Origin: CG2-30-40-21 sp043806395
Lineage (GTDB): Bacteria > UBA9089 > CG2-30-40-21
DNA length: 13,655 nucleotides
Assembly: GCA_043806395.1 (NCBI GenBank)
Contig: JAZDHC010000009.1
Location: 1-13,655, forward strand
Direction: 5' to 3'
Every line of letters starts with the position of its first letter. The stretch's first letter is position 1. The notes under the pieces are model-generated. The model was not told where the DNA came from, did not search any database, and worked only from the letters and a program-made list of their open reading frames with translations. The position numbers and the translations under genes are program-made. Positions 4,790 through 12,110 of this stretch are shown one piece after another.

Positions 4790-5809
4790 ATGAGAATTGG
4801 TATATTAACTGGCGGTGGTGATTGTCCTGGATTAAATCCAGCTATTAGAGGGGCTTTTATGAAAGCCATGGATTATGGTGATGAGCTCTTTGGGGTAATG
4901 GAAGGCTGGAAGGGAATGATAAATGGGGACACAAAGCAATTAACCCTGTCTGATGTGGAAGAAATTATTGGAAAGGGCGGGACTATTCTTGGTACATCTC
5001 GAACTAATCCATTTAAGAATGCTGAAAAGGATGTGCCCAAAGTTCTGGAGAATATGAAAAAATTTGATGCCCTGATTGCCATTGGAGGAGAGGATACCCT
5101 TGGTGTAGCCAGCAAGCTTTATAAACAATATGGAACAAATGTCGTTGGTGTACCCAAAACCATGGACAATGACCTTTCATGCACAGATTATACCTTTGGC
5201 TTTGATACGGCAGTAACTGTTGCTGTTGATGCCTTAGAGAGGTTGAGGGATACAGGCAGATCGCATCGTCGCATAATGGTTTTAGAGGTTATGGGCAGGC
5301 ATGCGGGGTGGGTTGCCCTTTTTACTGGAATTGCTGGTGGTGCAGATTGGATACTGTTTCCTGAGATTGAGCCGGATGTTGAAAAGATGTGTGCTCACTT
5401 AAGCTTGATTAAACAACGAAAGAATTATGGAATAGTAGTGGTTTCAGAGGGTACCAAATTTTCAGAAATAGAAGGGGAACAAGAGGTTGATGCCTTTGGT
5501 CATGTTATTCTGAAGGAAAAAGGGATTGGAGAATATACAGCAAAGATTATCGAGGAAAAGACAGGAATTGAAACAAGGGTGGCTGTTATTGGTCATATCC
5601 AGCGAGGTGGTAGTCCTACCCTTTTTGATAGAATACTGGGAACACGGGTTGGAGTTAAGGCAGTTGAACTGATCCATGAGGGTAAATTTGGAGAGATGGC
5701 CTGTCTGAAAGGCAATGAGATAACCTCTGCACCACTTGAGACAGCGACGACAACTTTGAAAACCGTGGGACAGGATTGGTGGAAATTGGCACAGACGATG
5801 TTTAAGTGA
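4790..5809 (+). CDS. 6-phosphofructokinase (probable PPi type)
   Basis: This cytoplasmic enzyme phosphorylates fructose 6-phosphate to fructose 1,6-bisphosphate. At 339 residues it has the length of the bacterial family. Visible motifs are TGGGDCPGLN (7-16), IGGEDT (98-103), PKTMDND (122-128) with the catalytic aspartates, MGRHAGW (168-174) and GHIQRGGSPT (268-277). The two residues used to tell phosphoryl donors apart are Asp102 (glycine in E. coli ATP enzymes) and Lys123 (glycine in E. coli). Both point to pyrophosphate, or to the mixed group whose members use ATP or PPi, so the donor is uncertain. AAGGAGG precedes the ATG and a strong promoter lies upstream. Two membrane-protein genes follow on the same strand after 54 and 18 bases, with no terminator between. 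Confidence 0.93.
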   Translation: MRIGILTGGGDCPGLNPAIRGAFMKAMDYGDELFGVMEGWKGMINGDTKQLTLSDVEEIIGKGGTILGTSRTNPFKNAEKDVPKVLENMKKFDALIAIGGEDTLGVASKLYKQYGTNVVGVPKTMDNDLSCTDYTFGFDTAVTVAVDALERLRDTGRSHRRIMVLEVMGRHAGWVALFTGIAGGADWILFPEIEPDVEKMCAHLSLIKQRKNYGIVVVSEGTKFSEIEGEQEVDAFGHVILKEKGIGEYTAKIIEEKTGIETRVAVIGHIQRGGSPTLFDRILGTRVGVKAVELIHEGKFGEMACLKGNEITSAPLETATTTLKTVGQDWWKLAQTMFK

Positions 5810-5820
5810 GTTGTCATAAT

Positions 5821-5847
5821 AAGTCTTATAAGTCGTATAGGTCTTAT
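5821..5847. repeat. Three tandem 9-bp units
   Basis: AAGTCTTAT, AAGTCGTAT and AGGTCTTAT follow each other in the 54-base gap after the phosphofructokinase gene, ending about ten bases before the next gene's ribosome-binding site. The unit is partly self-complementary (ATAAGTC/GTCTTAT), so it can form a weak hairpin. It is one of several three-copy micro-arrays in this window. Confidence 0.75.
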
Positions 5848-5863
5848 AAATGCTGAGGTACAA

Positions 5864-6319
5864 ATGAAATTCCTGAGAGGTTTTGTTGCCGGTCTTGTTG
5901 CCGGGGGATTGAAGATTGGAATTAGTATCTTTGAATGGAAGGCTTTTGAGAAGGTTTACTGTACCCTGAAATCTGAAACACCCTATGTCTTTTCCCAGCT
6001 ATGGAAATTGTTTAAGCCAGCCACCTACTGGGAGTCAAGGATATGGTTAGTTGATGTGTTTATAGGTATTCTTTTTGGATGCCTGTTTACCATCCTTCAT
6101 GATAGCCTGCCAGGGAAAAGGATGGTTAAGGGTGTATTTTTTGGGTTTATTATCTGGGCAATTGGTGAATTTCCGGGGACAGTGAAAAATTTTATGCTTA
6201 TCCCGGGAGAAATGACGATGTTATGGATAGTTACTGGATTGATTAATAGCTTGATTATTGGATTAGTGATTGCTTTGGTGTATGAAATGTTGTGGACAAA
6301 GAAGGCTGTTTGTGATTGA
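5864..6319 (+). CDS. Four-helix integral membrane protein, unknown
   Basis: I do not recognise this 151-residue protein. Hydrophobic stretches at about residues 7-24, 61-79, 88-104 and 119-143 predict four membrane helices. The first is glycine-rich (GFVAGLVAGGLKIGI), and a longer soluble segment (about 25-60) separates helices 1 and 2. Short charged loops (HDSLPGKRMVKG, ending KKAVCD) suggest both termini face the cytoplasm. The ATG has GAGGT six bases upstream. It lies 54 bases after the phosphofructokinase gene and 18 bases before the outer-membrane protein gene on the same strand, so it is probably co-transcribed with both. No catalytic motif is visible, and I infer no function. Confidence 0.8.
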   Translation: MKFLRGFVAGLVAGGLKIGISIFEWKAFEKVYCTLKSETPYVFSQLWKLFKPATYWESRIWLVDVFIGILFGCLFTILHDSLPGKRMVKGVFFGFIIWAIGEFPGTVKNFMLIPGEMTMLWIVTGLINSLIIGLVIALVYEMLWTKKAVCD

Positions 6320-6337
6320 CGAATTTGGAGGTAATGG

Positions 6338-7282
6338 ATGAGAAGAATAATATGGTGTGCTCTTATTTTGATAGTGCTTGGTTATAATGGAACAACAGAG
6401 GCCTGTCTTGGGGCAAGACCACTATCCATGGGTGGGGCATTTGTTGCTGTGGCTGATGATATACATTCCTGCTACTGGAACCCTGCGGGTATGGGCAATC
6501 TTCAAAAGGGTGAAATGACATGGATGAAAACTCTGAATAATAATGAGATGATTAACTATCAGAACTGGACTGCATTTGGTGTAAGAATGGGGAATGCAGG
6601 TATGGGGATAAGTAAGGTAAAGGCAATAAATCTGTATGATACCAGTGGGACTTATACATATTATACCAATGAAGATTGGACAACATTTTCCTTCGGTGGT
6701 TGGGGAGCAGGGGCATTTGAGAATACAGCTATGGGGGTAAATATCCGAAAGATTTCCCATGCCTTAGAAAAAAGGGATGATGCCGAACTTATGAAGAATG
6801 GCAAGACTACTCGTGAGGGTATGGGCTATGAGGCTGAGGTAACTACATATGACCTTGGATTCTTGCATAAACTCTCGGATAATGTCACACTTGGTTTATT
6901 AATACAGGATGTGAGTGAGCCGAAATTTGAGTTGAATAAAAAACAGAGACAGCATGCCCGCAACTTCAGACCAGGGATAGCCTTTCGACCTGACGAAAAA
7001 ACCATTGTGGATATGGATGTTTATTATTTCAATGTTAAAAATGTGTATGATCAAGAGGGGCAAAGCGAGGTCAGGATTGGGGCAGAGAGGTATTTGACAG
7101 ATAATCTATGTGTTCGGGCTGGATTTTATGGAAAGGCATTTCATACCCTCGGGATTGGATTAAAAAGCAAGCCATCGGAGAGATCAACCGCACCAAAAAT
7201 GCTGTATCAGATTGATTATGGGTTGCTGGAGGGAGTTGAAAATGCAGGAACACATCTTTTGTCAGTAACACTGAAGTGGTAA
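6338..7282 (+). CDS. PorV/UPF0164-like outer-membrane beta-barrel protein
   Basis: This 314-residue protein has a signal peptide (MRRIIW followed by a hydrophobic core, likely cleaved near residue 22 in TTEA-C). Directly after comes GARPLSMGGAFVAVADD (25-41) and CYWNPAGM (45-52). That pair is the hallmark of the PorV/PorQ and UPF0164 group of FadL-like outer-membrane barrels. The rest alternates polar and aromatic residues typical of beta strands and ends LLSVTLKW, an aromatic-terminated last strand as used for barrel insertion. It implies an outer membrane. The cysteine at 23 lacks a proper lipobox (no Leu at -3), so lipidation is doubtful. GGAGG lies seven bases before the ATG. The cargo or function is not deducible; relatives take part in secretion or hydrophobic transport. 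Confidence 0.8.
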   Translation: MRRIIWCALILIVLGYNGTTEACLGARPLSMGGAFVAVADDIHSCYWNPAGMGNLQKGEMTWMKTLNNNEMINYQNWTAFGVRMGNAGMGISKVKAINLYDTSGTYTYYTNEDWTTFSFGGWGAGAFENTAMGVNIRKISHALEKRDDAELMKNGKTTREGMGYEAEVTTYDLGFLHKLSDNVTLGLLIQDVSEPKFELNKKQRQHARNFRPGIAFRPDEKTIVDMDVYYFNVKNVYDQEGQSEVRIGAERYLTDNLCVRAGFYGKAFHTLGIGLKSKPSERSTAPKMLYQIDYGLLEGVENAGTHLLSVTLKW

Positions 7283-7285
7283 CAG

Positions 7286-7383
7286 TTCAGGTAGATAGGC
7301 TGTAGGCTATTAGACTGTAGGGACAGTTATCTGATGCAAATCTGCATCTTCTGAGACTATAGTCTTCAGCCTAAACACCTGAA
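7286..7383. repeat. Imperfect inverted repeat after the outer-membrane protein gene
   Basis: The ends TTCAGGT (7286-7292) and ACCTGAA (7377-7383) begin arms that match at 20 of 25 positions, sharing TTCAGGT, TAGGCTG and CTAT blocks. A nested perfect hairpin (GATGCA-AATC-TGCATC, 7333-7348) lies inside. It begins four bases after the stop codon and ends ten bases before tRNA-Ser(UGA). It may end the upstream transcript or be a decayed short palindromic element. No target duplication or U-run is evident. Confidence 0.5.
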
Positions 7384-7393
7384 TGGAAGTATT

Positions 7394-7483
7394 GGCGGGA
7401 TGGCAGAGTGGTTTATCGCGGCGGTCTTGAAAACCGTTGACGGGGTAACCTGTCCGTAGGTTCGACTCCTACTCCCGCCGCCA
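7394..7483 (+). tRNA. tRNA-Ser(UGA)
   Basis: Acceptor stem GGCGGGA with TCCCGCC, anticodon loop CTTGAAA with anticodon TGA (7428-7430), the long variable arm typical of serine tRNAs, T-loop TTCGACT, discriminator G73 and an encoded CCA (7481-7483). It reads UCA and, by wobble, other UCN codons. A second serine tRNA follows 122 bases downstream. Confidence 0.96.
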
Positions 7484-7502
7484 GGATTTAGGAGAAGATT
7501 TG

Positions 7503-7586
7503 TTTCTCGCAAAGGCGCAAAGGTCGCAAAGTTTGGATGGGAACACATGAATTCTTCTTTGCGTTCTTAGCGTCTTTGCGAGAAAT
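7503..7586. repeat. CGCAAAG inverted repeat between the serine tRNAs
   Basis: TTTCTCGCAAAGGCGC... (7503-7531) and its imperfect complement (7558-7586) form arms of roughly 29 bases around a 26-base centre. Each arm is itself built of CGCAAAGG-like units of 8-9 bases. This composite (micro-repeat within an inverted repeat) fills most of the gap between the two serine tRNA genes. There is no coding potential. It looks like a dispersed palindromic element; a processing or termination role cannot be excluded. Confidence 0.65.
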
Positions 7587-7605
7587 CTTGTCTTTATATG
7601 TACGC

Positions 7606-7698
7606 GGAGAGGTGCCGGAGTGGCCGAACGGGGCTGCCTGCTAAGCAGTTGTAGGGCTTAAAACCTTACCGAGAGTTCGAATCTCTCCCTCTCCGCCA
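7606..7698 (+). tRNA. tRNA-Ser(GCU)
   Basis: Acceptor stem GGAGAGG with CCTCTCC, anticodon loop CTGCTAA with anticodon GCT (7640-7642), a long variable arm, T-loop TTCGAAT, discriminator G73 and an encoded CCA (7696-7698). It reads AGC and AGU serine codons, complementing the UGA isoacceptor just upstream. The alkyltransferase-like gene starts 31 bases downstream on the same strand. Confidence 0.96.
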
Positions 7699-7729
7699 TT
7701 TTTTCCATTGATGATGAGGGGAAAACACA

Positions 7730-8341
7730 ATGGAGATAACTGAAAAACAAGAAATATACCGTTATGTATATTTTAATACTCAGCTTGGTTGGATGGGAAT
7801 AGCATCAAGTGACCAGGGGATAAGAGCCTTAGTCTTACCCCAAAAAGAAAGAAAAATGGTCACAAGGGAGCTAAAAAAACAACTTCCACCCCAGTCTAAT
7901 ATGATATTTGATTATTATAGCTTTTCAAATATAAGCGAGGCATTTAAGCAATATTTTAGGAAAAGGTTCGTCATGTTTGATTTTCCTCTTGATATTAATC
8001 GAGGGGATGCATTTGAAAGAAGGGTATGGTCAGTTACCTGTTCCGTCCCATATGGTGAGGTTAGAACATATAGATGGATTGCCCAGGAGCTTGGTTATCC
8101 AAATGCTGTAAGTCCTGTATCCAGTGCTTTACGGTATAATCCATTACCCCTGATCATCCCCTGCCATCGAGTGGTTATGAGTGAATACTCCAGAGAAGGT
8201 TACTATCGGGGATTTGAGTGGAAAAAGAAATTATTGGAGATTGAAAGAAGGGGAAGACCGGAGGGCGGACATTCCCTTCTGTCATTTGGAGCATCCGATA
8301 GAGATATTGCTTCTTCGACAATGGGATCTTTTGTGCCATAA
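7730..8341 (+). CDS. O6-alkylguanine-DNA alkyltransferase-like protein
   Basis: The family repairs O6-alkylguanine by moving the alkyl group to an active-site cysteine in a suicide reaction. This 203-residue protein has an N-terminal ribonuclease-like domain (1-85). The C-terminal domain has YGEVRTY (108-114), the helix-turn-helix region, NPLPLIIPCHRVV (137-149) with acceptor Cys145, and GYYRGFEWKKKLLEIE (157-172). Tyr114 is retained. The arginine finger that normally sits in the RAVG motif (hAGT Arg128) is replaced by Ser in NAVSPVSSAL, and a glycine of GYSGG is Arg. About 28 extra residues follow the usual end. It may be a functional divergent enzyme or an alkyltransferase-like damage sensor that still has its cysteine. 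A GAGGGG site precedes the ATG; a terminator hairpin follows. Confidence 0.9.
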   Translation: MEITEKQEIYRYVYFNTQLGWMGIASSDQGIRALVLPQKERKMVTRELKKQLPPQSNMIFDYYSFSNISEAFKQYFRKRFVMFDFPLDINRGDAFERRVWSVTCSVPYGEVRTYRWIAQELGYPNAVSPVSSALRYNPLPLIIPCHRVVMSEYSREGYYRGFEWKKKLLEIERRGRPEGGHSLLSFGASDRDIASSTMGSFVP

Positions 8342-8379
8342 AGGAAACGAGATGATAATCATCAATTAGTAAGTAATTA

Positions 8380-8413
8380 AAATACACCCCATGGTCAAAC
8401 ATGGGGTGTATTT
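8380..8413 (+). terminator. Intrinsic terminator hairpin
   Basis: A 14-bp perfect stem (8380-8393 with 8400-8413, containing ACACCCCATG) and a 6-base loop precede TGTTTGTAG. It lies 38 bases after the alkyltransferase stop and before valS, so it probably separates the two transcripts. The U-tract is interrupted. A second small hairpin (GTAGGG/CCCTAC, 8421-8426 and 8436-8441) follows in the valS leader. Confidence 0.75.
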
Positions 8414-8472
8414 GTTTGTAGTAGGGACAACTTTACCCTACAATTTCTTGAATCAAACATCAGGAGTGAATA

Positions 8473-11118
8473 ATGAACACAGCAGATATTCCAAAAGCCT
8501 ATGAACCACATGAGGTAGAAGAAAAATGGTACAAGTATTGGGAAGAGAATAATTACTTTATGCCGGATGAGGATAATGATAAACCTTGCTTTTCTATGGT
8601 TATCCCACCGCCAAATGTAACCGGTTCACTTCATATGGGGCATGCATTGAATAATACCCTTCAGGATATTCTTGCCAGATGGAAAAGGATGCAAGGAATT
8701 AATGTCCTCTGGGTGCCAGGTACGGATCATGCTGGCATTGCTACCCAGAATGTGGTTGAACGAGAGCTAAAAAAGCAGGGGCTTACCAGAGATGATCTTG
8801 GTCGTGAGGAATTTATCAAACGGGTATGGGAGTGGAAAAAGCAGTATGGTGATATAATTATCCATCAGTTGAAACGGCTCGGCTCTTCTTGCGATTGGTC
8901 AAGAACAAGGTTTACCATGGATGATGGTTTGTCAAAGGCAGTTCGAGAGGTCTTTGTCAGTCTTTATGAGGAAGGGCTTATCTATCGGGGTAATTATATT
9001 GTCAATTGGTGTCCCAGGTGTCATACTGCACTTTCAGATATTGAGGCAGAGCATAAAACAATAGAGGGGCATCTCTATTACCTCAGGTATCCAATAGAGG
9101 ATGGAGGAGATATTATTGTAGCCACCACCCGTCCAGAAACCATGCTTGGTGATACTGCGGTGGCTGTAAATCCAGAGGATAAACGGTATCAACACTTGAT
9201 CGGGAAATATGTTATTCTGCCTGTGCTGAATCGCAGGATACCTATCATTGCGGATACCTTTGTTGAGCCTGAGTTTGGGACTGGTGCGGTTAAGGTTACC
9301 CCTGCCCATGATCCTAATGATTTTGAAATTGGCAAAAGGCATAATCTGCCGGAGATAAATATCCTGAACCATGATGCCACTATGAATGAAAACGCCGGGT
9401 GTTATCAGGGACAGGATAGGTTCGTTTGCCGCAAAAACCTGATACAAGATTTACAGGAACAAGGTCTTGTAGAAAAGATTGAGGAATATGTCCTGTCTGT
9501 GGGGCATTGCTATCGATGCCATACTATGGTTGAGCCTTATCTTTCCCCACAATGGTTTGTTCGGATGAGTGGTTTGGCTGATGAGGCAATCAAGGTTGTA
9601 GAGGATGGCAGGGTAGAATTTATTCCCAAAAGCTGGGAAAAAACATACTTTGAATGGATGAGAAATATTAAAGACTGGTGCATCTCCCGCCAGATATGGT
9701 GGGGACATCGTATCCCGGTTTGGTATTGCCAGCAGTGTGACAAGTTATTGGTTGAGAGAGAAGACCCTTGTGTTTGTACTGTCTGTGGTGGCGAGTTGAA
9801 ACAGGATGAGGATGTGCTTGATACATGGTTTTCATCTGCTCTCTGGCCATTTTCCACCCTCGGCTGGCCTGATAATACCACTGATCTCAAGCGGTTTTAT
9901 CCAACCAGTGTCCTTTCTACAGGCTTTGACATCATCTTTTTCTGGGTAGCCAGGATGATCATGATGGGCTTAAAATTCCAAAGGGATATTCCCTTTCACA
10001 AGGTCTATATCCATGCCCTGATCCGTGATGCTGAGGGTCAAAAAATGAGTAAGTCAAAGGGTAATGTAATTGACCCGCTGCATGTTATTGATGATTATGG
10101 CACGGATGCCCTACGGTTTACTTTAGCCATTATGGCTGTTCAGGGACGGGACATCTTGCTTGCTGAGGAACGGATAGAAGGATATAAACACTTTTGCAAT
10201 AAACTCTGGAATGCCGGCAGGTTTATCCTCATGAATCTGGATGCAGAGGCACAAAGGCACAGATGCACAGATGCACAGATGCAGGAAGAGGTAGCTGATG
10301 AGTGGATAGTTTCACGGCTTAATCAAACAATTGCTCAGGTTACTCAAAGCCTGGAGTCTTTTGATTTTGCAGAAGCCTCTGCAACTGTCTATCATTTTGT
10401 CTGGCATGAATACTGTGATTGGTATCTGGAATTGGTCAAGTCGAGGCTGTATGAAAAAGGTGAGGCAATGGAAACCGTGCAATATTTACTGGCAACAACC
10501 TTTGAGTCTATCCTGAAGCTGCTTCACCCATTCATGCCGTTTATTACTGAGGAATTGTGGCAAAGATTGCCAGGAATAGGGAATGAGACGACGATTATGC
10601 TTTCCAGATGGCCAACAGCAGGAGTAGTTAATCCAAAAGCCATTGAGGATATGGAATTGGTTATGGAGGTGGTTGGTGCTATTCGGAATATTCGCTCTAT
10701 GATGAATATCCCGCCAAAAATGTGCCTGCCCAAGGTTATAGTCAAACAACATCTGGAGGAAACCGCTGAGGTGCTTCGGACATGTATTAAGTATATCAAG
10801 CGATTGGGCAATATAGAGGAGATTATTTTTGACCCTGAGGCAGAAAAACCTCATGCTTCAGCCGTGGCTGTGGCAAAAGGTACAGAAATTTACATCCCAT
10901 TAAAGGGATTAATTGATCTGGAAAAGGAACAAATGCGGCTTAAAAAACAGATGGAAGGGATAGAACAGGCATTGCGTGGTATTCAATCTAAATTAAATAA
11001 TCCAGGCTTTGTTGATAAGGCACCACAGGATGTAGTGGACAAGGTGAAGGAACAGGGGGCATTACTTGAGAAGAATAGGGAGAGGCTGGAGGAGAATTTA
11101 AGGATGTTGGGGGAATAA
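8473..11118 (+). CDS. valS: Valyl-tRNA synthetase
   Basis: This class I synthetase attaches valine to tRNA-Val and edits threonine. At 881 residues it has the usual bacterial length. Motifs: PPPNVTGSLHMGH (45-57, the HIGH signature), CPRC (180-183), editing-domain TTRPETMLGD (218-227), CYRC (346-349), CQQC...CTVC zinc ribbon (419-438), DTWFSS (450-455), KMSKS (524-528), the anticodon-binding helical domain, and a C-terminal tRNA-binding coiled coil (about 816-878). GGAG precedes the ATG. An 8-bp tandem repeat (10257-10280) codes for an Arg/His/Cys/Gln-rich stretch at about residues 591-604, in the variable loop joining catalytic and anticodon domains. It remains in frame because three 8-bp units add 24 bases. 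The stop overlaps a weak GGGG/CCCC hairpin. Confidence 0.98.
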   Translation: MNTADIPKAYEPHEVEEKWYKYWEENNYFMPDEDNDKPCFSMVIPPPNVTGSLHMGHALNNTLQDILARWKRMQGINVLWVPGTDHAGIATQNVVERELKKQGLTRDDLGREEFIKRVWEWKKQYGDIIIHQLKRLGSSCDWSRTRFTMDDGLSKAVREVFVSLYEEGLIYRGNYIVNWCPRCHTALSDIEAEHKTIEGHLYYLRYPIEDGGDIIVATTRPETMLGDTAVAVNPEDKRYQHLIGKYVILPVLNRRIPIIADTFVEPEFGTGAVKVTPAHDPNDFEIGKRHNLPEINILNHDATMNENAGCYQGQDRFVCRKNLIQDLQEQGLVEKIEEYVLSVGHCYRCHTMVEPYLSPQWFVRMSGLADEAIKVVEDGRVEFIPKSWEKTYFEWMRNIKDWCISRQIWWGHRIPVWYCQQCDKLLVEREDPCVCTVCGGELKQDEDVLDTWFSSALWPFSTLGWPDNTTDLKRFYPTSVLSTGFDIIFFWVARMIMMGLKFQRDIPFHKVYIHALIRDAEGQKMSKSKGNVIDPLHVIDDYGTDALRFTLAIMAVQGRDILLAEERIEGYKHFCNKLWNAGRFILMNLDAEAQRHRCTDAQMQEEVADEWIVSRLNQTIAQVTQSLESFDFAEASATVYHFVWHEYCDWYLELVKSRLYEKGEAMETVQYLLATTFESILKLLHPFMPFITEELWQRLPGIGNETTIMLSRWPTAGVVNPKAIEDMELVMEVVGAIRNIRSMMNIPPKMCLPKVIVKQHLEETAEVLRTCIKYIKRLGNIEEIIFDPEAEKPHASAVAVAKGTEIYIPLKGLIDLEKEQMRLKKQMEGIEQALRGIQSKLNNPGFVDKAPQDVVDKVKEQGALLEKNRERLEENLRMLGE
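10243..10284 (+). repeat. Intragenic GCACAGAT tandem repeat in valS
   Basis: Three perfect 8-bp copies of GCACAGAT (10257-10280) are preceded by degenerate copies (GCACAAAG at 10249-10256, GCAGAG at 10243) and followed by GCAG. Because three units equal 24 bases, the frame is maintained. The same GGCACAGA motif family appears in intergenic DNA at 45-58, suggesting a genome-wide simple repeat that has entered a coding gene at a tolerant loop. Confidence 0.85.
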
Positions 11119-11130
11119 TTACCCCAATTT
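11107..11130 (+). terminator. Possible weak terminator at the valS end
   Basis: TTGGGG (11107-11112) and CCCCAA (11122-11127) could form a 6-bp stem over the stop codon, followed by TTT. The loop is long and the U-run short, so this is only a candidate. The convergent accessory block starts about 70 bases further on. Confidence 0.3.
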
Positions 11131-11197
11131 CGCCTTTATTCTTTCGGGATGACGGCTCTCCTCAGATTAGTGGGAAAATTATGTCGAACCTCCATGT

Positions 11198-11405
11198 TCA
11201 ATCAAAACCTGAAGGCAGTTTTACAAAATCTGCCAGATCGTTTTTATTCAGCGGATTGGTCTTGCCAAGGTTTCTGTCTAAATTAAGCTGATAAAACCAG
11301 ACCTTGCGTGTGGGTGACCCTTTTTCAAAAAATAACACCACCGTTTTTAACACCCGCGTCAGTAAATGTACGGTTTGTTTCACATAGTCCAGCTCCCTTG
11401 AGCAT
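11198..11405 (-). pseudogene. Frameshifted C-terminal fragment of HsdM-type methylase
   Basis: HsdM is the N6-adenine methylase subunit of type I restriction-modification systems. Here only a piece is left. One frame reads RTFTDAGVK, and after a run of five A residues (complement of 11344-11348) the next frame reads TVVLFFEKGSPTRKVWFY, then LDRNLGKTNPLNKNDLADFV, matching the conserved segment after the methylase core. Removing one A would join them, so a +1 frameshift is present. The catalytic NPPF region is absent, and the end (KLPSGFD, stop) is truncated. It starts eight bases after the DUF4276 gene on the same strand. It marks the site as a degraded restriction locus. A separately translated GTG-started 61-residue peptide is possible but unlikely. 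Confidence 0.8.
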
Positions 11406-11413
11406 GATGTTTT

Positions 11414-12106
11414 TTACCCATGCCAGTTCTCTAAACGGATTAGCCATTCATGGAAATGAGGACATTCGGTGCGGATGGCAGCAAGTCCGATTTCAAGAAT
11501 TGCCAATGTTCCCAGCAGCGGTTTTTCATACCCTGCAACCAATTCCTCCACTCGTTTCGAGGGAGCTGTTACTGGTGAATCATTGATCTCTTCTGGTGAG
11601 GAAAACTGATCACGGATTAATTGGAATTCCACTGCAAGTTCCGGGCGTTCAATCCCGCGACCAAAGCCCTGACAATCGCTGAAGAGCAGCCCCTCAAATT
11701 CATGCATAATTACGAATGGGATGAAGCGATGCGGATCAAATCCGTCACCAATTTCGCGACAAATATCCGCTAACAGAGCGTTCTCAATCATGGCAGCTTT
11801 TTGTGCAAAGGGTAGTGTTCCCGCCATCTCCCGACCAGGCCATGCTTTGTTGCCTTGTTGAGGTAGAGCGTAATAATCGACCATCGTGGTTGATAGACAG
11901 TCATGGTCTTGTTTAAGGTGATTAATGATATCTTTTCGAACAGCAGTCCATGCCCGAATGCCACCGCGACGGTCTCTCTGTCGCGAATTTCCCATGAGAC
12001 GGGCACTGACATTTGAATAATTATAGTTACAAAGGTGCGGACCAAGTATATCGTTAACAAATGCTTCCTCGGTTTTACCTTCAACATGAATGAGCAGTCT
12101 GGACAT
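11414..12106 (-). CDS. DUF4276 protein, Toprim-like, partner of the ATPase
   Basis: The 230-residue product belongs, by its pattern, to the DUF4276 family. It starts MSRLLIHVEGKTEEAFV, where the hydrophobic strand plus VEGxTEE resembles the glutamate motif of Toprim domains in OLD-type nucleases. TTMVDYYALP (73-82) could supply the second acidic site, and HEFEGLLF (135-142) is a further conserved acidic block. A nuclease role is therefore inferred, not shown. The ATG at 12106 lies four bases after the ATPase stop, with GGGAGGG inside the ATPase's last codons as ribosome-binding site, so the pair is tightly coupled. An earlier in-frame start exists far inside the ATPase gene but has no support. 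Composition is GC-richer than the neighbouring housekeeping genes. Confidence 0.87.
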   Translation of the reverse strand: MSRLLIHVEGKTEEAFVNDILGPHLCNYNYSNVSARLMGNSRQRDRRGGIRAWTAVRKDIINHLKQDHDCLSTTMVDYYALPQQGNKAWPGREMAGTLPFAQKAAMIENALLADICREIGDGFDPHRFIPFVIMHEFEGLLFSDCQGFGRGIERPELAVEFQLIRDQFSSPEEINDSPVTAPSKRVEELVAGYEKPLLGTLAILEIGLAAIRTECPHFHEWLIRLENWHG

Positions 12107-12110
12107 ATTG

